DNA from: an uncultured Erysipelotrichaceae bacterium
GTDB lineage: Bacteria > Bacillota_I > Bacilli_A > Erysipelotrichales > Coprobacillaceae
Length of the DNA: 64,000 nt
Direction of reading: 5' to 3'
Assembly (NCBI GenBank): GCA_910588075.1
Contig: CAJUOS010000007.1
Location: 1 to 64,000 of the forward strand
This document shows, piece after piece, positions 16,438-26,040 of the stretch. The translations under genes and the position numbers were made by a program. Numbering within the stretch: position 1 is the first letter of the stretch; every line of letters starts with the position of its first letter. The notes under the pieces are model-generated. The model made no database searches, was not told the DNA's origin, and saw only the letters and a program-made list of their open reading frames with translations.

Positions 16438-17004
16438 TTACTTATCATTCTTTATTTCTTTTATGATTGTTGCTGGCACACCTGCAACAAGAACATTATC
16501 AGGTATATCTTTTGTAACTACACTGCCTGCTGCAATAACACATCCTGATCCAATTGTAACTCCTGGCATAACAGATACATTTGCTCCAAACCAACAATGG
16601 CTTCCTACTGTAATAGGCAAAGCTTTCTCTAATCCTTGATTTCTTTGATAATAGTTAAGTGGATGACTTGCTGTATAAAAGCCACAATACGGACCTACAA
16701 ATACATAATCTCCTAAGGTAATAGGAGCTCCATCCATAAAATAACAATTCATATTGATAAATACATTCTTTCCTAAAGAAATATTTTTTCCATAATCACA
16801 TGAAAAAGGAGTCACAATCTCTAATCCCTCAGGTAAAGTCCCTAATAATTTTTGAATAATTTCTTTTTTTTGACAAAAATCACTAGGTTTTATTTGATTT
16901 AATTCAAAACATAAATCAAATGCTGTATACCTTTGTTTTATAATTTCAGGATCATGATTAGCATCATACCATTCTCCCATTTTCATTTTTTCTAATTCTG
17001 TCAT
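16438..17004 (-). CDS. maa: Maltose/galactoside O-acetyltransferase
   Basis: A 188-residue left-handed beta-helix enzyme with the Maa N-terminal domain (EKMKMGEWYDANHDPEII) and hexapeptide repeats: GKNISLGKNVFINMNCYFMD, ITVGSHCWFGANVSVMPGVT, IGSGCVIAAGSVVTKDIPDN. The catalytic His occurs in TASHPLN. The enzyme transfers acetyl from acetyl-CoA to sugars. It is followed by DUF4186, 11 bases away. The gene for an oxidoreductase lies upstream on the same strand, 65 bases away. Confidence 0.88.
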   Translation of the reverse strand: MTELEKMKMGEWYDANHDPEIIKQRYTAFDLCFELNQIKPSDFCQKKEIIQKLLGTLPEGLEIVTPFSCDYGKNISLGKNVFINMNCYFMDGAPITLGDYVFVGPYCGFYTASHPLNYYQRNQGLEKALPITVGSHCWFGANVSVMPGVTIGSGCVIAAGSVVTKDIPDNVLVAGVPATIIKEIKNDK

Positions 17005-17068
17005 TATCTTTCACCTCATTTTTATAGAAAAAAGAGAATGTTTCCAATCTCTCTATTAAAATATTTTA

Positions 17069-18040
17069 TTATTCAAAAGGATAAATCATACCCCATTGCT
17101 TTCTAATCTCTGTTAATGTTGCCATAACATCTCTAATATACTCTAAATTTTCTTGTCCATCATTATTTAATACATAACTTTGCATATCTTCTACTTCATA
17201 GTCTAACGCTTTTGAGGTATCCCCTAACTTAATTGTTTCAACATGTCCATCATGGGTATATGTAATTGTTGCTTCATCCCCTCTTGGATAATTATTGACT
17301 TCAATGTAACCCAATTCCCCAGCAACAACACCTCGTTTTGGTTGTTTTGCTCTCATTGTTAAAGCCATAACTGCCATTTGCCCTTCAGGATTTCTTAATA
17401 TAATCCCAGATGTTTCATCAACACCTGTTTCAAAATAATTAGCAGTTGTTAAAACTGTATTAGGTTTACTTTTCATAAAATATCTTGCAAAACTTGTTGC
17501 ATAAACACCAATATCTAATAATGCTCCCCCTGCTAATTCCTTAGAGAAAAAGCGATTATTAACATCATATTCTTTACAACTTCCAAAATTAACTTGTACC
17601 ATTTTAATTGGACCAATAATCCCACTATCAACTATTTCTTTTAACTTTTTAAATAAAGGCATATGAAATAATGTAACACCATCACAAATTACTAAGTTCT
17701 TCTCTTTTGCAATCGCAACTGCTTCTTCTAATTGTGAATCATTAACTGTAATAGCTTTTTCACAAAAAACATGCTTTCCTGCCTTTAAAGATTGAATTAA
17801 AAATTGATAATGTAAATTATGTGGAGTTGCAATATAAACAATATCTACTTTGTCATCATTTATCATTTTTTCAGCACTATCATATGCTTTTTGAACCCCA
17901 TATTGATTTGCATATTTTTTTGCTAATTCTAAATTCACATCACAAACAGCATAGATTTCACCATTAACCCTATTGAGTGCTTCTGCCATTTCAGTTGCTA
18001 TCCAACCTGTTCCAATAATACCCCAATTTAATTTTTCCAT
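17069..18040 (-). CDS. Gfo/Idh/MocA-family oxidoreductase
   Basis: A 323-residue NAD(P)-dependent dehydrogenase. The Rossmann motif is GIIGTGWIATEMAEALNRV at the N-terminus, and the conserved EKAITV with the cofactor-pocket Lys is near residue 95 (AGKHVFCEKAITVNDSQL). The C-terminal half is the alpha/beta sugar-binding domain with GGALLDIGVYATSFARY. The substrate is unspecified; sugars or inositols are usual. An AGGAG site precedes the ATG at 18040. It could be co-transcribed with the maa gene 65 bases downstream. Confidence 0.88.
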   Translation of the reverse strand: MEKLNWGIIGTGWIATEMAEALNRVNGEIYAVCDVNLELAKKYANQYGVQKAYDSAEKMINDDKVDIVYIATPHNLHYQFLIQSLKAGKHVFCEKAITVNDSQLEEAVAIAKEKNLVICDGVTLFHMPLFKKLKEIVDSGIIGPIKMVQVNFGSCKEYDVNNRFFSKELAGGALLDIGVYATSFARYFMKSKPNTVLTTANYFETGVDETSGIILRNPEGQMAVMALTMRAKQPKRGVVAGELGYIEVNNYPRGDEATITYTHDGHVETIKLGDTSKALDYEVEDMQSYVLNNDGQENLEYIRDVMATLTEIRKQWGMIYPFE

Positions 18041-18212
18041 TTTATTTCTCCTATAAAATAAATTTTTATAGTTTTATCATAACGTAATGAAATAAAAATC
18101 TCAAGTTTTAAGACATAAAAACTATTTTATATTTTTTCAATAATAATTAATATTTCAATTGTATTTTGATTAAAAAAGTAGAACTTCTAAAATCGTTCTA
18201 CTCCATAAACTG

Positions 18213-19544
18213 TTATATATAATGATATTTATCTTTCTTTTTATATAAGAAATAAATAGTCACTAACATAGCTAATATTTCGGCTATAACTATAGCTAAC
18301 CAAACACCAGATAGACCTAAAATAAGTGGTAAAACTAAAATAATAATAGCTTGAAAAACAAGAGCTCTTAAAAATGCTAAAATTGCTGAAATGATACCAT
18401 CTCCTAATGCTGTAAAAAATCCTGATGACCATATATTAAATCCCATTACAATAAATGAAATAGCATAAAGACGAAAACCATGACATGTCATTTCAAACAA
18501 ATCTCGATCATAACCAACGAAAAAATTAACAAGTGTTGGAGCTGATATTTCAGCAAGTATTGTCATCATAATTCCGACAATTCCAGTTATGAAAATACTC
18601 TTTTTAACTAAATTTTTTAATTCATCACTATTTTTAGCTCCATAATGATAAGAAACAATAGGTGCACTCCCAATAGAATAACCAATATATATAGCAGCAA
18701 AGATAAATACAACATACATAATGACTCCATAGGCTGCTATTCCATTCTCACCAGCCAATGTCATTAATTGAAAATTGTATAAAATATTAACAATAGCTGA
18801 TGATATATTTGTCATTAATTCTGATGAACCATTTGTACATACTTTCAATAAAATTTTTCCATGAAATTTTGTTCTTGTTAGTTGAAGTAAGCTATCATTC
18901 TTATGATAAAAGTATATAAATGGTACAACTGCACCTACTGCTTGTCCCATAATTGTTGCGTATGCTGCTCCAGCAAGTCCCCATTTGAAAACCACAACAA
19001 ATAAATAATCTAAAATAATATTTGTTAAACCTGCTACTATTGATAGTTTTAAACTCAATGATGGTTTTTGAGCAGTAACACAAAAACTTTGAAAAGATAC
19101 TTGTAATATAAATGCCGTTAAACCTGCTGTTATAATTCTTCCATAAAGAGTACAATAATTAATCATTTGCTCACTTGCACCTAATAAATAAGCTATATCT
19201 TCCATAAAAATAATTGCAATAATTGAAATGATAATTCCTGTTAAAGCTGTTACATAAATAATCATAGAAAAATATTGACAGGCTTTTTCCTTTTTTCCTT
19301 CTCCAAGTGTAATTCCGACAATAGCACTTCCACCTGCTCCCATCATAAATCCAATAGTTGAAATTGCTGTAATAAATGGATACATAAGATTAAGAGAAGC
19401 AAATGGTATTTTCCCTACAAAATTTGAAACAAATAAGCCATCAACAATACTATATATAGAAGTTAATATCATCATAATAATAGATGGTATTGTATATTGA
19501 AGAAGTTTTTGATAAGTAAAATGATCAGATAGTTGAATAGTCAT
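18213..19544 (-). CDS. MATE-family efflux transporter
   Basis: A 443-residue protein with 12 hydrophobic segments and MATE wording: YTIPSIIMMILTSIYSIVDG, VSNFVGKIPFASLN, GSAIVGITLGEGKKEKA. The internal twofold repeat is visible, with a second half beginning about residue 240. It is a sodium- or proton-driven exporter of drugs or metabolites at the membrane. Its 5' end overlaps the upstream MarR gene by 20 bases, so the MarR protein very probably regulates this pair. Confidence 0.9.
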   Translation of the reverse strand: MTIQLSDHFTYQKLLQYTIPSIIMMILTSIYSIVDGLFVSNFVGKIPFASLNLMYPFITAISTIGFMMGAGGSAIVGITLGEGKKEKACQYFSMIIYVTALTGIIISIIAIIFMEDIAYLLGASEQMINYCTLYGRIITAGLTAFILQVSFQSFCVTAQKPSLSLKLSIVAGLTNIILDYLFVVVFKWGLAGAAYATIMGQAVGAVVPFIYFYHKNDSLLQLTRTKFHGKILLKVCTNGSSELMTNISSAIVNILYNFQLMTLAGENGIAAYGVIMYVVFIFAAIYIGYSIGSAPIVSYHYGAKNSDELKNLVKKSIFITGIVGIMMTILAEISAPTLVNFFVGYDRDLFEMTCHGFRLYAISFIVMGFNIWSSGFFTALGDGIISAILAFLRALVFQAIIILVLPLILGLSGVWLAIVIAEILAMLVTIYFLYKKKDKYHYI

Positions 19545-19977
19545 TTAAACTAACCTTCTCTTGAAAATGAGTTAAATATTTTTTTGTTATACGTACAATT
19601 TCTTGTCTTTCCAATTCTGACATTTCTTCAAAAACTTCATTTTCTTTTATAGCAATTGGCAATATCTTTTGATGAACAAATATTTTTCCTTTTTCTGTTA
19701 AATAAATTCTTTTCTCTTTTTTTCCTTGTTCTATATAAAGCATTTCTTCTTTCTCTAATTTCCTTATGGCAGAATGAATTGTTTGTTTTGATATCATATT
19801 AACCTCACAAATATCCTTTTGTAAACAACCTTCACCTATTTCAAGAAGTGTATAGAATACAAAAAATGCACTATCTGATATTCCTATTTTTAAAGCAATT
19901 TCATGAAAAAAATTATCTATTTCATGATATAAAGCTATATACTCTCTAAGTTCTTTCACCTGATGAAACATATCCAC
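19525..19977 (-). CDS. MarR-family regulator of the MATE gene
   Basis: A 150-residue winged-helix protein: ISDSAFFVFYTLLEIGEGCL, then DICEVNMISKQTIHSAIRKL with the wing KKEKRIYLTEKGKIF, and a helical dimerization C-terminus. It overlaps the MATE gene, so the two form one operon. A dyad at 19984-20005 just upstream of its start (TTTAGTA/TACTAAA arms) is the likely operator, giving autoregulated efflux. Confidence 0.88.
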   Translation of the reverse strand: MDMFHQVKELREYIALYHEIDNFFHEIALKIGISDSAFFVFYTLLEIGEGCLQKDICEVNMISKQTIHSAIRKLEKEEMLYIEQGKKEKRIYLTEKGKIFVHQKILPIAIKENEVFEEMSELERQEIVRITKKYLTHFQEKVSLNDYSTI

Positions 19978-19983
19978 TTCTCC

Positions 19984-20005
19984 TTTAGTACGATTTCATA
20001 CTAAA
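19984..20005. promoter_or_regulatory. Candidate MarR operator
   Basis: Perfect 7-bp arms TTTAGTA and TACTAAA are separated by 8 bases, about 7 bases upstream of the MarR start. Confidence 0.5.
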
Positions 20006-20090
20006 TAGTTTAACATATTTTCTTTTATTGTCAAATCATGATATGTCTTTTTTAAATTCTAATCATAAAATATATCTTAAAATTAGCTTT

Positions 20091-20672
20091 TTATTCAGTA
20101 ATATTTTGATTATATAATTCTACCAATGTGAATATACCATCTTCATATTCAAACTTTAATACACAACAATTATATAATCTTTCTTTTCTTTTAACTTTTG
20201 CATATTTTTCCCAAACCCTATAAAACTGTGCACATGCAGCCCCATGTGAAACAGCTAAAACAACATGATGATCTTCTTTATTCATAATTTCTGTTAATGT
20301 TTTATTCATTCTTTCTCGTAATTCCATTTCAGAATCACCACCAAATGCCTTAAAGAAATCGCCATATGGTAATTTTGGATTTAAGCACTCATCTTTACCT
20401 TCAAACACTCCAAAATTCCATTCTTTTAATCCCTTAACTCGTGTATAAGGCATTTGAAAATGTGTAACAATTTCCAAAGTATCACATGCTCTTTCTGATG
20501 TAGAGCTATAAGCATGATCAAATACAATATTATTATCTTTAAAATATTGACTCGCAATTTGTGCTTGTTTAATACCTAGTTCTGTTAATGGTGCATCACA
20601 CCAGCCTTGAATTTTATGTTGTAAATTAAATAATGTTTGTCCATGTCTCATTAAATATAATGTTTTTTTCAT
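20091..20672 (-). CDS. Histidine phosphatase (phosphoglycerate mutase family)
   Basis: A 193-residue protein with the RHG catalytic motif LYLMRHGQTLFNLQHKIQGW near the N-terminus, and the family's downstream CDAPLTELGIKQA, EWNFGVFEG (acid residue) and AVSHGAACA (second His) blocks. It is a small-molecule or phosphoprotein phosphatase whose substrate is not fixed by sequence. It begins four bases inside the end of the EFR1 gene (ATGA-type overlap), so they are translated together. Confidence 0.88.
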   Translation of the reverse strand: MKKTLYLMRHGQTLFNLQHKIQGWCDAPLTELGIKQAQIASQYFKDNNIVFDHAYSSTSERACDTLEIVTHFQMPYTRVKGLKEWNFGVFEGKDECLNPKLPYGDFFKAFGGDSEMELRERMNKTLTEIMNKEDHHVVLAVSHGAACAQFYRVWEKYAKVKRKERLYNCCVLKFEYEDGIFTLVELYNQNITE

Positions 20673-21442
20673 AAATATGTCTCTCCTTGATAATTTGATT
20701 TTATAATATCTTTTAATGATATATGTGGATTGCGATATCTTGCATTTGGATTTTTATCTACAACTAAATCAATAGCCTTAAATGGGCAATGATGAACACA
20801 AGATAAACAAAAATCACATATACTTTCTTTTCTTTTAGCCTTACCATCTTTAAGAATAATATTACCTATTGGGCACACCTGTTCACAAATTCTACATCCC
20901 ACACACCTATCACTCATAATAATAGATTCTCCATTATTTAATTCTGGATGTTCATGAAATCTTTGAGAAACAAGTTGATAAAGCTTTTGTCCTTCTTGAG
21001 TTGGTTGAGGTATATTAGTAACTTTCTTTTTAATATTTTTTATAATATTTTGGATTTGTTCTTCTATATTTTTATTTATAGCTTTCTGTTCATTCATATC
21101 AAATGATGGTAAATAATTATCTACCATTTTAACTGTTTGAATATAATTGACATGAATTCCATTAGCTTTGCAAAAATTTTGGCTCCAAACCCCTGCAATA
21201 CTGTCTTGATTTCCATATGTCAAAATCATATAAAAATAAGATGTTTCAAAGTTTGCCTTTTCAATGAACCTTCGCACTGTTTTTGGTAGTTCTCCAGCAT
21301 AAATAGGTGACACAATACCAATTATTTCATTCCTATATCTTAATTCTTTCTTTTTTAATTCTTGTGGAATGCTCAATACTTTTTCATCACATCTTCTAGC
21401 TACATATAAACTGTTTCCTGTTGCTGTATAATAAAATATCAT
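20669..21442 (-). CDS. EFR1-family flavodoxin/ferredoxin fusion
   Basis: A 257-residue protein. The N-terminal flavodoxin-like domain has FYYTATGNSLYVARR (phosphate loop) and IVSPIYAGELPKTVRRFIE. The C-terminal part has two 4Fe-4S motifs: CVGCRICEQVCP, then CDFCLSCVHHCP. EFR1 proteins are two-domain electron carriers of unknown partner, common in gut Firmicutes. The phosphatase gene downstream overlaps it. The LysR gene is divergent, with about 105 bases between the starts, so LysR-type control of this operon is expected. Confidence 0.9.
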   Translation of the reverse strand: MIFYYTATGNSLYVARRCDEKVLSIPQELKKKELRYRNEIIGIVSPIYAGELPKTVRRFIEKANFETSYFYMILTYGNQDSIAGVWSQNFCKANGIHVNYIQTVKMVDNYLPSFDMNEQKAINKNIEEQIQNIIKNIKKKVTNIPQPTQEGQKLYQLVSQRFHEHPELNNGESIIMSDRCVGCRICEQVCPIGNIILKDGKAKRKESICDFCLSCVHHCPFKAIDLVVDKNPNARYRNPHISLKDIIKSNYQGETYL

Positions 21443-21548
21443 TTCTTTCCTCCTTTACACTAAAATTTTATTAAATTCTTATTAAAATGTACAATATGAA
21501 TATAGAAATTTGCTATAATAAAATAGAATAGTGAAAGGATATTGATAT

Positions 21549-22394
21549 ATGATAGAATTTGAACAACTTACTCATCTTATTGCTTTTTATGAATACAAAA
21601 CATTATCAAATGCTGCAAATAATTTACATATTTCTCAACCTGTTTTAACACGTTCAATGCAAAAATTAGAAGAAACTTTAGGGCTTTCTTTATTTGAACG
21701 CTCAAAAAATAGAATTACTTTTAATGAAACTGGATTATTAGCAGTTGATTATGCCAAAAGAATAATTAACGATATAGAAAATATGAAACAGCAATTAAAG
21801 GAATTTAATAAGAAACAACATACATTTTCTATTGGTTCATGTGCTCCTGCTCCTAATATATTTCTAAGTCAGAAAGCAGCGCAATTTTATCCTGATAAGA
21901 CAATTTCTAGTGAAATGAAGGATATAAACATTTTAATAAATGGTTTAAAGGATAAAACATATACAGTTATTATTATGCCATATGACATTGAAGATGAATT
22001 AATAGAAAGCATTTCATTTATGGATGAGAAATTATTTTTTTCATTACCTTTTGATCATCGTTTAGCAAATAAAAAATCCATATCTTTAAAAGACATGGAT
22101 GGTGAGAAAATGTTATTGATGTCTAATATTGGATTTTGGAATCAAATGCATCAAAGAACAATGCCAAATACTAAATTTCTTCTTCAACAAGATAGAGGAA
22201 CTTTTTATGATCTTATTGAATTATCTTCACTACCTTCATTTACATCTGATTTTTCAATGAAACATGATGGAATACCTCCAAAAAGAGTTATTATACCTAT
22301 TGAAGATAAAGATGCTCAAGCAACCTTTTATTGTTGGTATTTAAAAGAAAATGAAGAAATGCTTAAATCTTTTCTTTATTATATTATTCAATAA
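21549..22394 (+). CDS. LysR-family regulator, divergent from the EFR1 operon
   Basis: A 281-residue protein. The N-terminal wHTH is LTHLIAFYEYKTLSNAANNL, then HISQPVLTRSMQKLEETLGL and FERSKNRITFNETG, with the long linker helix following. The rest is a periplasmic-binding-like effector domain, including a Cys-rich IGSCAPAPNIF strand. It is divergent from the EFR1/phosphatase operon, the usual arrangement for a LysR protein and its target. Effector unknown. Confidence 0.88.
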   Translation: MIEFEQLTHLIAFYEYKTLSNAANNLHISQPVLTRSMQKLEETLGLSLFERSKNRITFNETGLLAVDYAKRIINDIENMKQQLKEFNKKQHTFSIGSCAPAPNIFLSQKAAQFYPDKTISSEMKDINILINGLKDKTYTVIIMPYDIEDELIESISFMDEKLFFSLPFDHRLANKKSISLKDMDGEKMLLMSNIGFWNQMHQRTMPNTKFLLQQDRGTFYDLIELSSLPSFTSDFSMKHDGIPPKRVIIPIEDKDAQATFYCWYLKENEEMLKSFLYYIIQ

Positions 22395-22563
22395 ATATAA
22401 TTACTTGTTTATTAATGTGTCCTTTTTTTATATTCTTACATATGTAGGATAACTTTATGAAGTTTTTTATTAAGCATAATTAATCGCTTTTACATTACTT
22501 ATTAGTGATAAATTAATTAAAAAATAAAAACCAATCTAAATAATGTGTAGTATTTTCAACAAT

Positions 22564-22599
22564 AAAAAACTTGGAATTTTTATTACTCCAAGTCTTTTT
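22564..22599. terminator. Terminator between the LysR gene and the secreted-protein cluster
   Basis: Stem ACTTGGA/TCCAAGT with an 11-base loop, A-rich before and T-rich after, so it can act in both directions. It lies between the convergent LysR gene and the 22668-23132 gene. Confidence 0.65.
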
Positions 22600-22667
22600 A
22601 TATTAATCTTTAATATTAATTTTTTCTACATTTCATTTAAAGAAAAACCTATATTTATTCTTATTAT

Positions 22668-23132
22668 TTAAGATATTTCCTCTAATTTAAAATTCATATC
22701 ATTTCCTTGTTGATTAACTATCAAACGATATTTAGCCATCCTATTATCTAAATTAAATGTAAATTCTATAATATTATCTTCTATTTTTAAAATCTTCGAA
22801 TCTTCATTTAAACTTACACCAATTTCAGGAGCAATACCTATCCTATAGTATTGATTATTTATAATAGCTCCTACACCATGTCTTTCAATCACTTCTTTGT
22901 CTTGATAAAGAAATATCATTGAAACTTCTCCTTTGTTTTCTTGAATATCAATAAATTCTGTTGCTGTACCCATCTTGAATAAAGAATTATATTCTTCTAA
23001 TTTTTCATTTGTTTTATTTAATTGATTGATTTCCCTATCTTTATTTTGATTTTCTACAAATAAATATCCTGTAGAAATAGACAAGAAAAACAAAACAAAA
23101 GTAATTCCTACTTTCTTAATATCACTTTTCAT
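22668..23132 (-). CDS. Membrane-anchored partner protein of the secreted protein upstream
   Basis: A 154-residue protein with an N-terminal membrane helix (about residues 6-24, VGITFVLFFLSISTGYLFV) and a soluble domain beginning with a short coiled coil (QNKDREINQLNKTNEKLEEY) and continuing in beta strands. ATG 23132 is five bases after the stop of the secreted-protein gene, so translation is coupled. I do not recognise a family. The pairing with a secreted protein recurs in this region and suggests a protective or processing partner, an inference only. Confidence 0.6.
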   Translation of the reverse strand: MKSDIKKVGITFVLFFLSISTGYLFVENQNKDREINQLNKTNEKLEEYNSLFKMGTATEFIDIQENKGEVSMIFLYQDKEVIERHGVGAIINNQYYRIGIAPEIGVSLNEDSKILKIEDNIIEFTFNLDNRMAKYRLIVNQQGNDMNFKLEEIS

Positions 23133-23137
23133 ATAGA

Positions 23138-23710
23138 TTACCAAGTTTTATTTACAAAATGCATATCATTCTTTAATGGAACATACAAAGTATTAACAGT
23201 AATATAATTTGTTGATATTTCATAGAAATCAGCTGTATTTGCATCAATCAAAACATCTTTCATTTTACCAGAAGTTTTTATTGCTGGTATATATCCAGTA
23301 ATAGATCCGTTCTTTCCAGCAGGTACATAAAAATTTGTAGAAGATGATTTTCCTTTTGTATAACATCTTGATGCTGTTACCGATGCTGAAATACTTGATT
23401 CAACTTTTGCAAATAAAGCATCAGCCTGTGCTTTGACACTTCCACTTATTCCAACTGTCATCTTAACTGTACTCGATGATTGTACTGTATAACCTAGATA
23501 ACTTTTTGTTGATGACTTTGTGTTATCTAATGATACAGTTCCAATATTTTTATATGTATTTAGACATGATGTTACATTTGGGATATATGTATATTTGTGT
23601 ATATACATTGGTGCTCTTTGTGGCCCATTATCCACTGCATATGTTGGTATTGCCACTGTTGATAACACTAATAACAATACTATAAAATAGAAAAATTTTT
23701 TAGCTTGCAT
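23138..23710 (-). CDS. Secreted beta-rich protein, unknown function (pair b)
   Basis: A 190-residue protein. It has a clear signal peptide (KKFFYFIVLLLVLSTVAIPTYA|VDN), then a Ser/Thr-rich, probably beta-structured body (SLGYTVQSS-type, KMTVGISGSVKAQADALFAK) and a FYVPAGKNGSITGYIP turn. Its body resembles the secreted product of 27194-27729 in overall plan, with a QYTV/YTVQSS strand leading into a repeated V-T-V-S pattern. The upstream partner-gene spacing and the membrane protein downstream form one of several secreted/membrane pairs. A bacteriocin or surface-effector role is possible. Confidence 0.55.
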   Translation of the reverse strand: MQAKKFFYFIVLLLVLSTVAIPTYAVDNGPQRAPMYIHKYTYIPNVTSCLNTYKNIGTVSLDNTKSSTKSYLGYTVQSSSTVKMTVGISGSVKAQADALFAKVESSISASVTASRCYTKGKSSSTNFYVPAGKNGSITGYIPAIKTSGKMKDVLIDANTADFYEISTNYITVNTLYVPLKNDMHFVNKTW

Positions 23711-23992
23711 GCGTTTTCCTTCTTTTGTATTTTTTAAACATGTTTTCTTCTTCTCTTATACTACATTGTCATAAAATTTTACTTATTTGTTTTTATAAAT
23801 TCAACTGTGGCTTTGTTTATAATAAAAATTATCTGATAAACAATATATTATCAATAGTCTGTCATCAATGACAGAGCTATATCAGTTGAATCATATTTTA
23901 GTATAGATTTAAACCGCCATATACTACAAGGCTTGTTCAATAATGTAAGAAAGTAAAATAATTTTAATTATTTTCTTCTAATCAATTATTAC

Positions 23993-24406
23993 CTATATCT
24001 TATATGATACAACATATAACTTTTGATTTTGATTAATTATAATTAATGAAGCATTTTCTTTATTCTTTGTGTAATATTGGTATTTGTTTGAAAAACAAGG
24101 TAAATATTCTTCAGAAATACTTGCCTCTGATGTGTATTCTAAAAATATCATTTCAATTTCAGAATTTTTATTATTATTAAAATCAATTGAAGAATTATGC
24201 TTTATAATTTCAAATACTTCATAATATATTCCATCATTATGAAAAGATGGTTCTGGGTATTTTTCAAAAATTGAATTTGCTTGGGATTTCAAATTCAAGT
24301 TCCAATTATCTTCCAAATAATCATCGTTGTTGAGATTAAAATAACATATACTACATACACACATGATAGTACAAAACATAATAATCAAAATATTCCTTTT
24401 TTTCAT
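23993..24406 (-). CDS. Membrane-anchored partner protein (pair c)
   Basis: A 137-residue protein with an N-terminal membrane helix (KKRNILIIMFCTIMCVCSICYF) and a soluble domain of mixed charge. The ATG at 24406 has AAAGGGA upstream and is the right start; the longer frame from 24451 overlaps the preceding gene. If the preceding gene is read through its frameshift, it ends at 24423, only 17 bases before this start. No family is recognised. It is the membrane half of pair c. Confidence 0.55.
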   Translation of the reverse strand: MKKRNILIIMFCTIMCVCSICYFNLNNDDYLEDNWNLNLKSQANSIFEKYPEPSFHNDGIYYEVFEIIKHNSSIDFNNNKNSEIEMIFLEYTSEASISEEYLPCFSNKYQYYTKNKENASLIIINQNQKLYVVSYKI

Positions 24407-24422
24407 ACTGTATCCCTTTCTT

Positions 24423-25144
24423 CTAATTAACAGTAACTGTAATTGATACATTATATGGAACTATCAATCCATTTTTTTGAGCATTAACCATGGCTTCAAC
24501 AGCCAAACCTTCCAATCCATTATAATCTACAGAAGCAAAATCATAGTAATCGGTCACTTTAACAGTCCTACTTTTAGAACTAGACTTTGTATATTTGAAT
24601 CGATGGAGTGCATATTTGGCATCTCCTTCGGAAACAGTAGAAGAACTACTGAATATAGATGAACCTTTAGTTGAGGTTCCATTCGCTATTTTTTGATAGC
24701 AGATGTAGATTTTATAACACTTCCATAGGAAGGCTTATATGTCGAACTTTTATCTGAATTTAACGTTGCTTGTAAAAGCAGTTCACGAGATAAGTAATAT
24801 TTTTTGTTTGAAAAATATGCAACTACCATTGTAACAGCAAGATTAGGTGAATTAGCATAAGTGCTATTATTTGAAATTATCAAATAATCATTTAATAATT
24901 TTTCGGTAGCAAATTTTAAATTTTGAAGTTTTGTAATTTCTGATTGATTTGTTTCATAAAGTATTTCATTCTCATACTCAGATATTGTATTCCTTAACTC
25001 AAACTCAACATCAATATTTTCTATAACTAATTGAGTTGATAATTTTGAAGTCAATTCATCTTGATTATAATTATTAGCATAAGATGTTGTTATAATACTA
25101 GGTATAATAAGCGAACTTATTAGTAATATTTTAAATAATTTCAT
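24423..25144 (-). pseudogene. Secreted protein gene split by an A-tract frameshift (pair c)
   Basis: The first part (25144-24686) encodes a signal peptide (LFKILLISSLIIPSIITTSYA) and a helical domain, stopping at SAIKK. The shift is in the T6 tract at 24689-24694 (A6 on the coding strand). With one more A the frame continues IANGTSTKGSSIFSSSSTV and runs to a stop at 24423, giving about 236 residues with no further interruption and ending at the expected distance from its partner gene. The gene is therefore broken in this sequence by one base, or is phase-variable, or the tract is a base-calling error. Its function is unknown. Confidence 0.6.
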
Positions 25145-25175
25145 AAAAAACTCCTCCCATATTTTTTTATAACAA

Positions 25176-25339
25176 ATAATTAATTTTTATTTTGTAAAGC
25201 CAATGTTATGTAATTGTTTTCTTTTCAGCTGTATTTTATCACAAGACTCAATATAAAACAATTGATTTTATTATATTTTTCGATATATTGATATATTATA
25301 TTTTTTATTATAAAACACTATTATGAAAGTGGTGATATC
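25176..25339 (+). repeat. Upstream region conserved with 28213-28387 (duplicated control region)
   Basis: The stretch before the PadR gene is repeated about 3.05 kb away (28213-28387). The 3' part is nearly identical, including GATATATTGATATATTA (25282-25298 and 28329-28345). The match extends into the PadR coding region and, more loosely, into the divergent secreted-gene side. The ATATT/ATAT dyad-like repeat is a candidate PadR operator. Confidence 0.6.
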
Positions 25340-25681
25340 ATGAGTAAAAAATCAAATTTATTATTTACTTTAGATTTACTTATCTTATCCATATTAAAAG
25401 AAAAAGATTGTTATGGTTATGAACTTATTAAAATAATCAGTCAAGAAACTCAAGAACTCATTATTCCTAAAATGGGTACATTATATCCAGTACTTTATAA
25501 TTTATTAGAAAACAATTATATTTCTAGTTATGAAATATACATTAAAACTAAACCAAGAATTTACTATCATATAGAAGAAAAAGGATATAAGTATCTTGAT
25601 TTATTAATTCAAGATTTTGATAATATGATTAATACTTTAACTCATCTCATTCACAAGGAGAATAAAAATGAACAAGACTAA
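25340..25681 (+). CDS. PadR-family regulator
   Basis: A 113-residue protein: FTLDLLILSILKEKDCYGYE, then LIKIISQETQELIIPKMGTL, YPVLYNLLENNYI and a wing RIYYHIEEKGYKYL, the PadR wHTH pattern. It is a small regulator that usually represses a nearby membrane or export operon. Its stop overlaps the start of the next gene by 14 bases, so the next two genes are co-transcribed. The divergent gene 25144-24423 shares its control region. A decayed copy lies at 28388. Confidence 0.8.
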   Translation: MSKKSNLLFTLDLLILSILKEKDCYGYELIKIISQETQELIIPKMGTLYPVLYNLLENNYISSYEIYIKTKPRIYYHIEEKGYKYLDLLIQDFDNMINTLTHLIHKENKNEQD

Positions 25682-26039
25682 TAAACAATTTTATAAAGAT
25701 GTATACAATTTATTTCCAATACACAAACAAAAAGAAAGAAATTACCTTAATAAATTAAAAAACCAAATTGATGAGTGTGAAATAGATTCATATGAACAAT
25801 TAGAAAAACTCTTTGGAACACCTATTGATATTGTGAAAGCTTATTATGATACAGTTGATAGCCAGTACTTAATTAAAGCTATGCAAATGAAGAAGATCAT
25901 TAGATCCACTTGTGTCACTCTTATCACTTTTGCCTTATTTATTTCACTATGGATTATTCACATATACAATCAAGCCTATGAGGATTTTCAAACGGCTGTA
26001 CCTGACAATTATTATGAAGTGATAGAGGAGGTTGATTAA
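25668..26039 (+). CDS. Membrane protein with HAAS/DUF6120-like N-terminal domain
   Basis: A 123-residue protein with a helical cytoplasmic domain (KQFYKDVYNLFPIHKQKERN, then YEQLEKLFGTPIDIVKAYYD) and one membrane helix (about residues 85-102). The helical block with its FGTP motif is like the HAAS-type or DUF6120 domain that accompanies PadR genes; the family name is from memory. PadR/HAAS pairs usually regulate each other at the membrane. It precedes the secreted-protein gene by one base. Confidence 0.6.
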   Translation: MNKTNKQFYKDVYNLFPIHKQKERNYLNKLKNQIDECEIDSYEQLEKLFGTPIDIVKAYYDTVDSQYLIKAMQMKKIIRSTCVTLITFALFISLWIIHIYNQAYEDFQTAVPDNYYEVIEEVD

Positions 26040-26040
26040 A